Of a stretch of 64,000 nucleotides of DNA, positions 7,642-15,368 are shown one piece after another. Position 1 is the first letter of the stretch. Every line of letters starts with the position of its first letter. The position numbers were made by a program, and so were the translations under genes. The stretch spans positions 124,001-188,000 of the forward strand of contig NZ_BMNK01000009.1 of the NCBI RefSeq assembly GCF_014646515.1, read 5' to 3'. This DNA is from Nonomuraea glycinis (GTDB lineage Bacteria; Actinomycetota; Actinomycetes; Streptosporangiales; Streptosporangiaceae). The notes beneath the pieces are model-generated. The model did not search any database and had not been told where the DNA came from. It saw only the letters and a list, made by a program, of their open reading frames with translations.

Positions 7642-8487
7642 CAGCGTTCTGACCCGCCGGGTGGCGCGCGCTCGCGCCGCGAGCTCCGCCTCCGGTGGGT
7701 AGCTCACCTCTTCCAGGCACAGGCCGTGCGCGGGCGCCACATGCACTCCAGAATCGCGTACGGCCTTCGCCAGCACCTGCCCCGGCCATTCGACCGGCCG
7801 CCGCCCGTCACCCGCGGCGAGCAGGGAGCCGACCAGGGCCCGCACCATCGAGTGGCAGAACGCGTCGGCCACGACGGTGGCGACCAGCACCCCATCGCCG
7901 CCCCGCACCCAGTCGAGCCGTTGCAGCTCCCGGATCGTGGTGGCGCCCTCGCGCTTCTTGCAGAACGCCGCGAAGTCGTGCTCACCCAGCAGCCGGGCGG
8001 CGGCCGTGTTGAGCGCGTCCACATCGAGCGCCCGGTTGTGCCAGACGACCTCCTGCCGCCGCAACGGGTCAACGCCCCCGACGGCGTCGCTCACCCGGTA
8101 GGCGTACCGCCTGGACATGGCCGAGAATCGGGCGTCAAAGCCCTCAGGAGCCACCGTGACCCGAAAAACCCGTACATCTGGAGGTAGGACACCCCCGAGC
8201 CGGCGCACGAGCGCAGAGAGCCGCTCATCCGTTCCCAGCGTCCCGGCCCGATTGCCGTCGAGCTCGGCGAGCGCGTCGTCGGCCACATCGACGTGCGCCA
8301 CCTGACCGCGTGCGTGCACGCCCGCGTCCGTACGCCCGGCGACCGTCAGCATCGGCGCCTCGGCGAGCCGCAGAATCTTGCCGAGCGCCTGCTCGATCTC
8401 GCCCTGGACGGTACGCAGGCCGGGCTGCCTGGCCCAGCCGGAGAAGTCGCTCCCGTCGTAGCCGAGGTCGAGTCGGAGCCGTACCAC
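7606..8487 (-). CDS. truA: tRNA pseudouridine synthase A
   Basis: Makes pseudouridine at positions 38-40 of the tRNA anticodon arm. The N-terminus is VRLRLDLGYDGSDFSGWARQPG and the catalytic aspartate lies in GRTDAGVHA. The start chosen is GTG 8487 (293 residues) because GGAGGG (8494-8499) is 6 bases away; the ATG at 8493 would directly abut it. The gene follows rplQ as in other actinobacteria. Its last 36 bp overlap the 3' end of the convergent 901-residue gene. Confidence 0.95.
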   Translation of the reverse strand: MVRLRLDLGYDGSDFSGWARQPGLRTVQGEIEQALGKILRLAEAPMLTVAGRTDAGVHARGQVAHVDVADDALAELDGNRAGTLGTDERLSALVRRLGGVLPPDVRVFRVTVAPEGFDARFSAMSRRYAYRVSDAVGGVDPLRRQEVVWHNRALDVDALNTAAARLLGEHDFAAFCKKREGATTIRELQRLDWVRGGDGVLVATVVADAFCHSMVRALVGSLLAAGDGRRPVEWPGQVLAKAVRDSGVHVAPAHGLCLEEVSYPPEAELAARARATRRVRTLSAVGDAALEDQ

Positions 8488-8552
8488 GATCATCCCTCCA
8501 GAAAGTCGCCGGACCATCGGACGCTACCGCCGGCGCCCTGACCGGCGTACAT

Positions 8553-8590
8553 GAGAAAAGGGCCCGGCCCCCGCGGAGGGGTCCGGGCCC
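8553..8590 (-). terminator. Rho-independent terminator after rplQ
   Basis: On the minus strand GGGCCCGG...CCGGGCCC (arms 8560-8567 and 8583-8590, inner C/G pairs extending them) is followed by CTTTTCTC. It marks the end of the alpha operon, so truA may depend on readthrough or its own promoter. Confidence 0.8.
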
Positions 8591-8611
8591 GATTCTGCCG
8601 GCCTGAGTGGA

Positions 8612-9154
8612 TCAGGCCTCGTCCTTCTTCGCCTCGTCCTTGGCCTCGGCGGCGGGAGCGTCGGCGGCGGCGGTCTCCTCGGCGGGAGCCTCCGTGGCCT
8701 CGGCGGCCGGAGCCGTCTCCTCGGTCTCGGCGGCGGCCGGAGCGGTCTCCGCGGCGGCCGGAGCCTCCGTGGTGCGCGAGACGGTGACCGGGTTCAGGGG
8801 CTCGGCCACCAGCTCGATGACCGCCATGGGGGCGTTGTCGCCCTTACGCGCACCGATCTTGGTGATCCGGGTGTAGCCGCCCGGGCGCTCGGCGAACGTC
8901 GGCGCGATCTCCGTGAACAGGTGGTGCACGACGCCCTTGTCCTTGACGACGGTCAGCACCTGGCGACGGTTGTGGATGTCACCCTTCTTCGCCTTGGTGA
9001 TCAGGCGCTCCGCCAGCGGCCGCAGGCGCTTGGCCTTCGTCACCGTGGTGCGGATCTTGCCGTGGCGGAACAGGTCCGTGGCGAGGTTGGCCAGGATCAG
9101 CCGCTCGTGCGCCGCGCTGCCGCCAAGACGCGCGCCCTTGGTGGGCTTGGGCAT
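8612..9154 (-). CDS. rplQ: 50S ribosomal protein L17 with Ala/Glu tail
   Basis: The conserved L17 fold occupies the first 120 residues (MPKPTKGARLGGSAAHERLIL to VIELV). The remaining 60 residues are an Ala/Glu-rich low-complexity tail ending EAKKDEA, which makes the protein 180 residues instead of about 127. Such acidic tails are usual in actinobacterial L17. The ATG has AAGGAGAG upstream. Confidence 0.97.
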   Translation of the reverse strand: MPKPTKGARLGGSAAHERLILANLATDLFRHGKIRTTVTKAKRLRPLAERLITKAKKGDIHNRRQVLTVVKDKGVVHHLFTEIAPTFAERPGGYTRITKIGARKGDNAPMAVIELVAEPLNPVTVSRTTEAPAAAETAPAAAETEETAPAAEATEAPAEETAAADAPAAEAKDEAKKDEA

Positions 9155-9302
9155 TGCTCTCTCCTTGTGAGTTCACCCGCCCCGGCCGTACCAGGTACCG
9201 GGGTCGGGCCGGCCGCGTCAGGCGACGCGGTCCGTCAGTGTCCCCGCGCCGGGCGGACGGGCCGCCCAGCACGAGGTCGTGAGGGCCGAAGCCCTCTCAG
9301 GG

Positions 9303-10319
9303 TCAGTACTGCTCGGTCTCGACGTACGCGCTGTCGTCGTCGTCGTAACCGGCACCGGCGACCGCGCTCGGGTCGAACCCGGGCGGGGAGTCCTTGAGGG
9401 CCAGCGTCATCTCGTGGAGCTTCTGCTTGACCTCCTCGATGGACTTGGCGCCGAAGTTCCTTATGTCGAGAAGGTCCTGCTCACTGCGGGCGACGAGCTC
9501 ACCCACGGTGTGGATGCCCTCGCGCTTGAGGCAGTTGTAGGAGCGAACCGTGAGGTTGAGCTCCTCGATCGGCAGCGCCAGATCGGCGGCCAGGGCGGCG
9601 TCGGTCGGCGACGGGCCGATGTCGATGCCCTCGGCCTCGACGTTGAGCTCACGGGCCAGGCCGAAGAGCTCGACGAGGGTCTTACCGGCGGAGGCCACCG
9701 CGTCGCGGGGCTTCATGGCCGGCTTCGTCTCGACGTCCAGGATCAGACGGTCGAAGTCGGTACGCTGCTCGACTCGGGTCGCCTCGACCTTGTAGGTGAC
9801 CTTGAGCACCGGGGAGTAGATGGAGTCGATCGGGATGCGACCGATCTCCTGGCCCGGCTGCTTGTTCTGCGCGGCGGAGACGTAGCCGCGACCGCGCTCG
9901 ACGGTCAGCTCCATCTCCAGCTTCGCCTTGCCGTTGAGCGTGGCGATGCGCAGCTCGGGGTTGTGCACCTCGACACCGGCCGGCGGCGCGATGTCGGCGG
10001 CGGTGACCTCACCCGGGCCCTGCTTGCGCAGGTACATCACGACCGGCTCGTCGTGCTCGGACGAGACGACGAGCTCCTTGAGGTTGAGGATGATGTCGGT
10101 GACGTCTTCCTTGACCCCGGGAACGGTCGAGAACTCGTGCAGCACACCCTCGACCCGGATGCTCGTCACGGCCGCGCCCGGAATGGACGACAGCAGCGTG
10201 CGGCGGAGCGAGTTGCCGATGGTGTAGCCGAAACCCGGCTCCAGCGGCTCGATGACGAACCTGGAGCGCGTGTCGTCGATCGACTCTTCGAGAAGAGTCG
10301 GGCGCTGAGCGATCAGCAT
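9303..10319 (-). CDS. rpoA: RNA polymerase alpha subunit
   Basis: 338 residues. The N-terminal assembly domain begins MLIAQRPTLLEESIDDTRSRFVIEPLEPGFGYTIGNSLRR (read in parts). The C-terminal domain carries LNLTVRSYNCLKREGIHTVGEL and RNFGAKSIEEV, the helices that contact UP elements and activators. An acidic tail ends YVETEQY. The gene lies between rpsD and rplQ, the usual alpha-operon position. Confidence 0.99.
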   Translation of the reverse strand: MLIAQRPTLLEESIDDTRSRFVIEPLEPGFGYTIGNSLRRTLLSSIPGAAVTSIRVEGVLHEFSTVPGVKEDVTDIILNLKELVVSSEHDEPVVMYLRKQGPGEVTAADIAPPAGVEVHNPELRIATLNGKAKLEMELTVERGRGYVSAAQNKQPGQEIGRIPIDSIYSPVLKVTYKVEATRVEQRTDFDRLILDVETKPAMKPRDAVASAGKTLVELFGLARELNVEAEGIDIGPSPTDAALAADLALPIEELNLTVRSYNCLKREGIHTVGELVARSEQDLLDIRNFGAKSIEEVKQKLHEMTLALKDSPPGFDPSAVAGAGYDDDDSAYVETEQY

Positions 10320-10382
10320 GAGTGGGTTCTCCCCTTTTTCGTGTGGCGCCCGCTATATGACGCCACTCCGATAAACAGCCTA

Positions 10383-10410
10383 GTTCGCGTACGGAAATCC
10401 GTACGCGAAC
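10383..10410 (-). promoter_or_regulatory. Perfect 12-bp hairpin in the rpsD-rpoA gap
   Basis: Arms 10383-10394 and 10399-10410 enclose the loop AAAT. There is no T-run, so it is more likely a processing, stability or attenuation element than a terminator. Its core ACGGAAATCCGT is repeated in the adk-map gap. Confidence 0.6.
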
Positions 10411-10424
10411 CAGAAGACGAGCTA

Positions 10425-11051
10425 CTACTTGGAGTAGTACTCGACGATCAGCTGCTCCTGCACCTGGGTGTCGATCTGCTGGCGAACCGGCAGCTGGTGA
10501 ATCAGGACGCGGAGCTTGTCCGGCACGACGCCCAGCCAGGCCGGGACCGTACGGTCGCCGGCGGTGGCGCGAGCCACCTCGTAGGGCAGGAGGTTGCGCT
10601 TGGTCTCACGGACCTCGATGATGTCGTGCTCGCGCACACGGTAAGAAGGAATGTCGACCTTCTTGCCGTTCACCATGATGTGGCCGTGGCGGACCTGCTG
10701 GCGGGCGGCGTCACGCGACTGAGCGAACCCGGCGCGGTAGACGACGTTGTCGAGACGGCTCTCCAGAATCTGGAGCAGCACCTCACCCGACTTGCCCGCC
10801 TTGCCGGCGGCTTCCTCGTAGTAGTTGCGGAACTGCTTCTCGAGGACGCCGTAAATGCGACGGGTCTTCTGCTTCTCACGAAGCTGAAGCTGGTACTCGG
10901 ACTCCTTGGGACGTCCGCGACCGTGCTCACCCGGGGGGTAAGGACGGATTTCGATGGGGCACTTGGCGGATTCGCACTTGCTGCCCTTGAGGAAGAGCTT
11001 GGTCTTCTCGCGACGGCAGAGCTTGCAGTCCGCGCCCGTGTAACGAGCCAT
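10425..11051 (-). CDS. rpsD: 30S ribosomal protein S4 (zinc form)
   Basis: Primary 16S rRNA binder that nucleates small-subunit assembly. 208 residues with four N-terminal cysteines (CKLC ... KCESAKC), so it is the zinc-containing type. The S4 RNA-binding domain is visible at LESRLDNVVYRAGFAQSRDAA. The ATG has an AGGAGA site upstream. Confidence 0.98.
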   Translation of the reverse strand: MARYTGADCKLCRREKTKLFLKGSKCESAKCPIEIRPYPPGEHGRGRPKESEYQLQLREKQKTRRIYGVLEKQFRNYYEEAAGKAGKSGEVLLQILESRLDNVVYRAGFAQSRDAARQQVRHGHIMVNGKKVDIPSYRVREHDIIEVRETKRNLLPYEVARATAGDRTVPAWLGVVPDKLRVLIHQLPVRQQIDTQVQEQLIVEYYSK

Positions 11052-11071
11052 TTCTCAATATCTCCTGGGAA

Positions 11072-11476
11072 TCAGACGCGGCGGCGCTTCGGCGGACGGC
11101 AGCCGTTGTGCGGGACGGGCGTGACGTCCTGGATCGAACCCACTTCGAGGCCGGTGGCCTGGAGGGAGCGGATCGCGGTCTCACGGCCGGAGCCGGGACC
11201 CTTGACGAACACGTCGACCTTGCGCATGCCGTGCTCCATGGCGCGGCGGGCGGCGTTCTCGGCGGCCATCTGAGCGGCGAACGGGGTGGACTTACGGGAG
11301 CCCTTGAAACCCACGTGGCCGGCGCTGGCCCAGGAGATCACGTTCCCGTTCGGGTCGGTGATCGAGACGATCGTGTTGTTGAACGTGCTCTTGATGTGGG
11401 CGTGCCCGTGAGCGACGTTCTTCTTTTCCTTGCGGCGCACCTTCTTGGGCGCACCCTGACGGCTCTTAGGAGGCAT
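11072..11476 (-). CDS. rpsK: 30S ribosomal protein S11
   Basis: Platform protein near the mRNA exit. 134 residues with VAHGHAHIKSTFNNTIVSITDPNG and the C-terminal DVTPVPHNGCRPPKRRRV. It lies between rpsM and rpsD. Confidence 0.98.
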   Translation of the reverse strand: MPPKSRQGAPKKVRRKEKKNVAHGHAHIKSTFNNTIVSITDPNGNVISWASAGHVGFKGSRKSTPFAAQMAAENAARRAMEHGMRKVDVFVKGPGSGRETAIRSLQATGLEVGSIQDVTPVPHNGCRPPKRRRV

Positions 11477-11518
11477 TGGTTGCCTTCACTCCAGGTGGTT
11501 CGGTCGCGGCTGCGAGGA

Positions 11519-11899
11519 TTACTTCTTACCGGGCTTCTTCTTGCCGGCCACGGTCTTCTTCTTGCCCTTACGGGTGCGCGCGTTGGTCTGGGTGCGCTGA
11601 CCGTGGACGGGCAGGCCCTTGCGGTGCCTGATGCCCTGGTAACAACCGATCTCGATCTTGCGACGGATGTCGGCCTGAACCTCGCGGCGCAGGTCGCCCT
11701 CGATCTTGAAGGTCGACTCGATGTAGTCACGCATCGGGACGAGCTCGGTGTCGGAGAGCTGGTGCACACGGAGGTCGCCGCTGATCCCGGTGGCCTGGAG
11801 GATCTCCTGGGCGCGGGTGCGGCCGATGCCGTAGATGTAGGTGAGAGCGATCTCCAGCCGCTTGTCGCGGGGGAGGTCGACGCCAACCAGGCGAGCCAT
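11519..11899 (-). CDS. rpsM: 30S ribosomal protein S13
   Basis: Head protein contacting the P-site tRNA and the large subunit. The start is ATG 11899 (MARLVGVDLPRDKRLEIAL), giving 126 residues with the lysine/arginine-rich tail ending KKKPGKK. The open frame continues upstream without conserved sequence. GGAG precedes the start. Confidence 0.98.
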   Translation of the reverse strand: MARLVGVDLPRDKRLEIALTYIYGIGRTRAQEILQATGISGDLRVHQLSDTELVPMRDYIESTFKIEGDLRREVQADIRRKIEIGCYQGIRHRKGLPVHGQRTQTNARTRKGKKKTVAGKKKPGKK

Positions 11900-12069
11900 G
11901 GTCGGGCATTCTCCTTCGTTGTGGCGGAGGTCTGGCGCGCCACTTCCCCTCCCCATGCCCGGGGTGAGGGCCCCGGCCTCCGACCGGGGGTCTCCCGAGT
12001 GGTCCGCGCCCGTGAGGGCACGCCTGCTCGGGTGTAGCACGCGATTACTTGCTCAGGCTCCTCATGCGT

Positions 12070-12098
12070 CGAGTCCGCTCCCTGCTGGGGCGGACTCG
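12070..12098 (-). promoter_or_regulatory. Hairpin in the rpmJ-rpsM gap
   Basis: Arms 12070-12078 (CGAGTCCGC) and 12090-12098 (GCGGACTCG) form a 9-bp stem in the 216-base gap between rpmJ and rpsM. No T-run follows. Confidence 0.5.
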
Positions 12099-12115
12099 GA
12101 GAAGCCTTGCGGCGA

Positions 12116-12229
12116 CTAGCCCTGGCGCTGCTTGTGGCGCAGGTTGTCGCAGATCACCATGACGCGACCGTGCCGGCGAATCACCTTGCACTTGTCGCAG
12201 ATCTTCTTGACGCTCGGCTTTACCTTCAT
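12116..12229 (-). CDS. rpmJ: 50S ribosomal protein L36 (zinc form)
   Basis: A 37-residue gene: MKVKPSVKKICDKCKVI followed by RRHGRVMVICDNLRHKQRQG. The C-x2-C-x12-C-x4-H zinc ligands are intact. It sits between infA and rpsM as in other actinobacteria. Confidence 0.97.
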   Translation of the reverse strand: MKVKPSVKKICDKCKVIRRHGRVMVICDNLRHKQRQG

Positions 12230-12250
12230 TGTCCTTGTTCCTCAGACGTC

Positions 12251-12472
12251 TTACTTGTATCGGTAGACGATCCGCCCGCGACTAAGGTCGTAGGGGCTCA
12301 GTTCAACGACTACCCGGTCGTCAGGAAGGATTCGGATGTAGTGCATCCGCATCCGTCCGCTGATGTGGGCCAGGACCTTATGGCCGTTATCGAGCTGCAC
12401 CCGGAACATAGCGTTCGGGAGCGACTCAACCACAGTGCCCTCGATCTCGATGGCGCCGTCTTTCTTGGCCAA
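12251..12472 (-). CDS. infA: Translation initiation factor IF-1
   Basis: Binds the 30S A site during initiation. The conserved 73-residue protein starts at TTG 12472 (AKKDGAIEIEGTVVESLPNAM...) and ends RGRIVYRYK. A GAGGG sequence lies only 3 bases upstream, closer than usual. The frame stays open to an ATG at 12517, which would add 15 unconserved residues, so the start is not certain. The length matches the family with the TTG start. Confidence 0.93.
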   Translation of the reverse strand: MAKKDGAIEIEGTVVESLPNAMFRVQLDNGHKVLAHISGRMRMHYIRILPDDRVVVELSPYDLSRGRIVYRYK

Positions 12473-12755
12473 AATCCCTCGCGTTTCACTGATCGGTCGT
12501 CTGAGGCTCCGGTTCACTAAGCAGCCGCGACCTCACGCTTCGAAGAGAGCGGCGACCGCCAAGGGTCGCCGACGCGTGGTAGTCATAGTGAGCCGACTAA
12601 GGAGTGTACGACACCTGAGAGTAGAACGCGAAACGCGTGCCAGGTGTCCTGACACAACCAGAGGCCAGTCTACCCGACCAATCTCCCACCTCACGCCATC
12701 TCCCTCGTACGGGGAGCGTTTCCTACATGGCACGGCCCGGGGTCGAACACAGCAT
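12473..12755. other. Leader/upstream region of infA
   Basis: About 280 bases without a gene (350 bases if the adjacent terminator is included). It contains an 8-bp inverted repeat GACACCTG/CAGGTGTC (12610-12617, 12641-12648) with an inner ACGCG-AAA-CGCGT (12626-12638), which could be an operator or leader hairpin. No clear -35/-10 pair was found. Confidence 0.5.
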
Positions 12756-12783
12756 AAGGCCCGCCGGAGAACCGGCGGGCCTT
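12756..12783 (-). terminator. Terminator of the small secreted-protein gene
   Basis: A 12-bp perfect stem (12756-12767, 12772-12783) with loop AGAA lies just downstream of the stop codon at 12825 on the minus strand. The following bases are only moderately T-rich. Confidence 0.7.
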
Positions 12784-12824
12784 CGGGGAATGTCGGGGAT
12801 CATTGGGTGCGCCACGTCACACGA

Positions 12825-13241
12825 TCAGTAGATCCGGTGGGCCGAGCCGCAGAAGGAGAACTTGCCGCCCCAGCAGGTGTACGTCCACACCTTCTTGATG
12901 TCCCGCTTGGACCAGGTGTGGTCGTGCGAGCCGTTCCAGCCGTAGAAGTGCTTGCCGGTCCGGCCGCTGTTGTACTCGTACCGGAACCAGATGTAGCCCT
13001 GCTTGGACGTGAACTCCTTGCCGTACCAGTGGGTGTAGACCTTGCCGCCGGACTTCCAGGTCTTCCCGTAGGTGTAGGCCTTCTTGTTGCTGGAGTAGTA
13101 CTTGCCCCAGTTGCCGGCCGACGTGGTCGACGTGGTCACCTCGGTGGCGCCGGAGGTGGCCGCCTGGGCTGCGGGGGCGACGGCCACACCGGTGAGAGCC
13201 ATCGAGCCGGCGAGGGCGGTAGCCGCGAGGAGCTTGCGCAT
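12825..13241 (-). CDS. Small secreted aromatic-rich protein, unknown function
   Basis: 138 residues with a clear Sec signal peptide (MRKLLAATALAGSMALTGVAVAPAAQA, cleavage after AQA near residue 27). The mature part of about 110 residues is rich in Trp, Tyr, Lys and Gly, with two cysteines close to the end (TYTCWGGKFSFCG) that could form a disulfide. I recognise no family; the alternating aromatic pattern suggests a beta-rich fold. It lies between infA and the DUF1707-type gene, an unusual place inside the ribosomal cluster, and has its own terminator. Confidence 0.85.
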   Translation of the reverse strand: MRKLLAATALAGSMALTGVAVAPAAQAATSGATEVTTSTTSAGNWGKYYSSNKKAYTYGKTWKSGGKVYTHWYGKEFTSKQGYIWFRYEYNSGRTGKHFYGWNGSHDHTWSKRDIKKVWTYTCWGGKFSFCGSAHRIY

Positions 13242-13348
13242 GGTGTGCCTCCGTGAGTGGTGTCTCGCTGAACACCGCTTACGTTAGGAACGCGCGCGAT
13301 TTCACACAGTGTAGGAATACGCACTGCGCACTAGTGCACAGACGACCG

Positions 13349-13780
13349 CTACTTCTTCTCCTGCGGCCCACTGCCGAAAATGGTGCTGACCAGCAGGATC
13401 GCCCCCCACGGGCCCATCACCCACAGCGGCCACGGATAGATGAAGTGTTCGGCCGTGAAGCTGACGATCAACCAGATCACCCAGTTGATGGCGCTGGCCC
13501 CCGCCCACGCGCTCCAGGCCGCCTTCATCCCGGGGTGCATCCCCGTCGACTTGGCCACCGGCTGCGGTGTGATCTTCGCCGGGCGGTTGCGCAGGTCCAC
13601 ATCCGGGAGATCGGCCGTTAACCGGGCTAGCTCACCATAGGTCCTGCTCTTGTAGAGCTGTTCGAGCCGCTCGTTGAACTCGTCCATGGTGATGCGGCCC
13701 TCTGCGGTGTGTTCACGCAGCACCGCCGCCACCTTGTCCCTGTCGACGTCGGAGGCACGCATCTCGGGGCTCTGCGCCAT
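13349..13780 (-). CDS. DUF1707 / SHOCT-like membrane protein
   Basis: 143 residues from ATG 13780. The N-terminal half (MRASDVDRDKVAAVLREHTAEGRITMDEFNERLEQLYKSRTYGELARLTADLP, read in parts) is the typical DUF1707 domain with the (A/E)GR-x-(T/D)-xx-EF-xER motif. The C-terminal half has two hydrophobic segments (about 90-110 and 115-135), so it is a small two-helix membrane protein with a cytoplasmic N-terminus. Function unknown. The reading frame continues upstream into map but is not conserved there. Confidence 0.9.
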   Translation of the reverse strand: MAQSPEMRASDVDRDKVAAVLREHTAEGRITMDEFNERLEQLYKSRTYGELARLTADLPDVDLRNRPAKITPQPVAKSTGMHPGMKAAWSAWAGASAINWVIWLIVSFTAEHFIYPWPLWVMGPWGAILLVSTIFGSGPQEKK

Positions 13781-13803
13781 ACCACCCACCACTCCTGGCT
13801 CGT

Positions 13804-14607
13804 TTACGGCTGTGCCAGGCGCTCTTTGCCCCCATCCAGGGCGGTAAGCACCCAAGGACCATTATGTGTCACCGCGACGCTGTGCTCGAAGTGTGCGGAC
13901 GCCTTACCGTCGACCGTCACGACGGTCCAGTCGTCGGCCAGCACCCGGGTGCGGTCCGAGCCGAGGTTGACCATGGGCTCGATGGCCAGGCACATGCCGG
14001 GCTCCAGCACGGGACCTCTGCCGGGCTTGCCATGGTTGGCGATCCACGGGTCCATGTGCATCTCGGTGCCGATGCCGTGGCCGCCGTACTCCTGAGGGAT
14101 GCCGTAGCGGCCCTGAGATCTCACATAACGCTCGATCTCGTAGCCGATGTCCGACAGGTGCCGGCCGACGGTGAGCGCCCTGATGCCGCTCCACATCGCC
14201 TCTTCGGTGATCCGCATCAGCTCGGTCAGCTTCGGGTCCACCTCGCCCACCGGGACGGTGACCGCGGAGTCGCCGTGCCAGCCGTCGAGGATGGCGCCGC
14301 AGTCGATCGAGATGACATCGCCCTCGCGAAGCTTGCGGGCGTTCGTCGGGATGCCGTGCACGACCTCGTTGTTCACCGAGGCGCAGATGGTGGCGGGAAA
14401 GCCCTGATAGCCCTTGAACGACGGGATGGCGCCCTCGCCCCTGATCGCCTTCTCGGCGATGACGTCGAGATCGAGCGGCGTCATGCCGGGCTCGACCGAG
14501 CGCTTCAGCAGGTCGAGCGTGCGCCCGACCACCAGTCCTGCCCCGCGCATCTTCTCGAGCTGCTCAGGCGTCTTGATCTGAATTCCATGCCGGTTCTTCT
14601 TGAACAC
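13804..14607 (-). CDS. map: Methionine aminopeptidase type I
   Basis: Removes the initiator methionine from nascent proteins. 267 residues with GTG start at 14607. Metal ligands are visible in ISIDCGAILDGWHGDSAVT, GHGIGTEMH, LAIEPM and the last glutamate near the end. In many actinobacteria map directly precedes infA; here two accessory genes lie between them. A perfect hairpin separates it from adk. Confidence 0.97.
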   Translation of the reverse strand: MFKKNRHGIQIKTPEQLEKMRGAGLVVGRTLDLLKRSVEPGMTPLDLDVIAEKAIRGEGAIPSFKGYQGFPATICASVNNEVVHGIPTNARKLREGDVISIDCGAILDGWHGDSAVTVPVGEVDPKLTELMRITEEAMWSGIRALTVGRHLSDIGYEIERYVRSQGRYGIPQEYGGHGIGTEMHMDPWIANHGKPGRGPVLEPGMCLAIEPMVNLGSDRTRVLADDWTVVTVDGKASAHFEHSVAVTHNGPWVLTALDGGKERLAQP

Positions 14608-14671
14608 TTACGGCACCCCCAGGTGCTTCAACGGGCAGAGGCGGGAGCCCAATTCCCCCCACAATAGCCGC

Positions 14672-14699
14672 GAGGTGGCACGGAAATCCGTGCCACCTC
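14672..14699 (-). promoter_or_regulatory. Perfect 12-bp hairpin in the adk-map gap
   Basis: Arms 14672-14683 and 14688-14699 with loop AAAT. The 12-base core ACGGAAATCCGT is identical to that of the rpsD-rpoA hairpin. No T-run follows. Confidence 0.6.
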
Positions 14700-14717
14700 C
14701 GCAGTCGGTCGTCACAT

Positions 14718-15368
14718 CTAACCTATGAAGGGCCGAATGGCATCCATGGCCCGTTGGGTTACCTCTTCGACCGGGCCAGTCGCATCGACCCCGACGAGGA
14801 TGCCCTCGTCCGCGTAGTAGGCGATCAGCGGCGACGTCTGCTCCTGATAGACCTCAAGGCGGTGCCTGACGGTGTCTTCTTTGTCATCGTCACGCTGGAA
14901 CAACGCGCCGCCACAGGCGTCGCACTTGTCATCCTGCTTGTCGTCGAACTCCACATGCCAGATGCGGCCGCACTGGCTGCAGGTACGCCGGCCCGCCAGT
15001 CGTCTGACGACCTCGTCGTCGTCGACCACCAACTCCAGGACCAGGTCGAGCGCCTGTCCCCAGTCGGCCAGCATCTTCTTGAGAATCTCCGCCTGCGGCT
15101 CGTTGCGCGGGAAGCCGTCGAGCAGGAAGCCGTCCTGCGCGTCGTCCTCGGAGAGGCGATCACGGACCATGGCGATGGTGACCTCGTCGGGCACCAGATC
15201 GCCACGATCCATGTATGTCTTGGCCAGCTTGCCGAGCTCCGTGCCGCCGGAAACGTTGGCACGGAAGATGTCACCTGTCGAAATCTTCGGGATCGACAGG
15301 TTCGATGCGATGTACTGGGCCTGAGTCCCTTTACCCGCTCCAGGGGGCCCGACCAGAACGAGACGCAC
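14718..15368 (-). CDS. adk: Adenylate kinase (zinc-LID form)
   Basis: Converts ATP + AMP to 2 ADP. 216 residues. The P-loop is GPPGAGKGTQ, and the long LID carries four cysteines (CSQC ... CDAC) that bind zinc. The start is GTG 15368, sharing one base with the secY stop codon (TAGTG), a coupled arrangement. The spc-operon tail secY-adk-map is standard. Confidence 0.98.
   Translation of the reverse strand: MRLVLVGPPGAGKGTQAQYIASNLSIPKISTGDIFRANVSGGTELGKLAKTYMDRGDLVPDEVTIAMVRDRLSEDDAQDGFLLDGFPRNEPQAEILKKMLADWGQALDLVLELVVDDDEVVRRLAGRRTCSQCGRIWHVEFDDKQDDKCDACGGALFQRDDDKEDTVRHRLEVYQEQTSPLIAYYADEGILVGVDATGPVEEVTQRAMDAIRPFIG

Noticed and set aside
13781..13855. Longer start for the DUF1707-type protein
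   Set aside because: The extension overlaps the end of map and lacks family similarity; ATG 13780 starts right before the conserved SPEMRASD.
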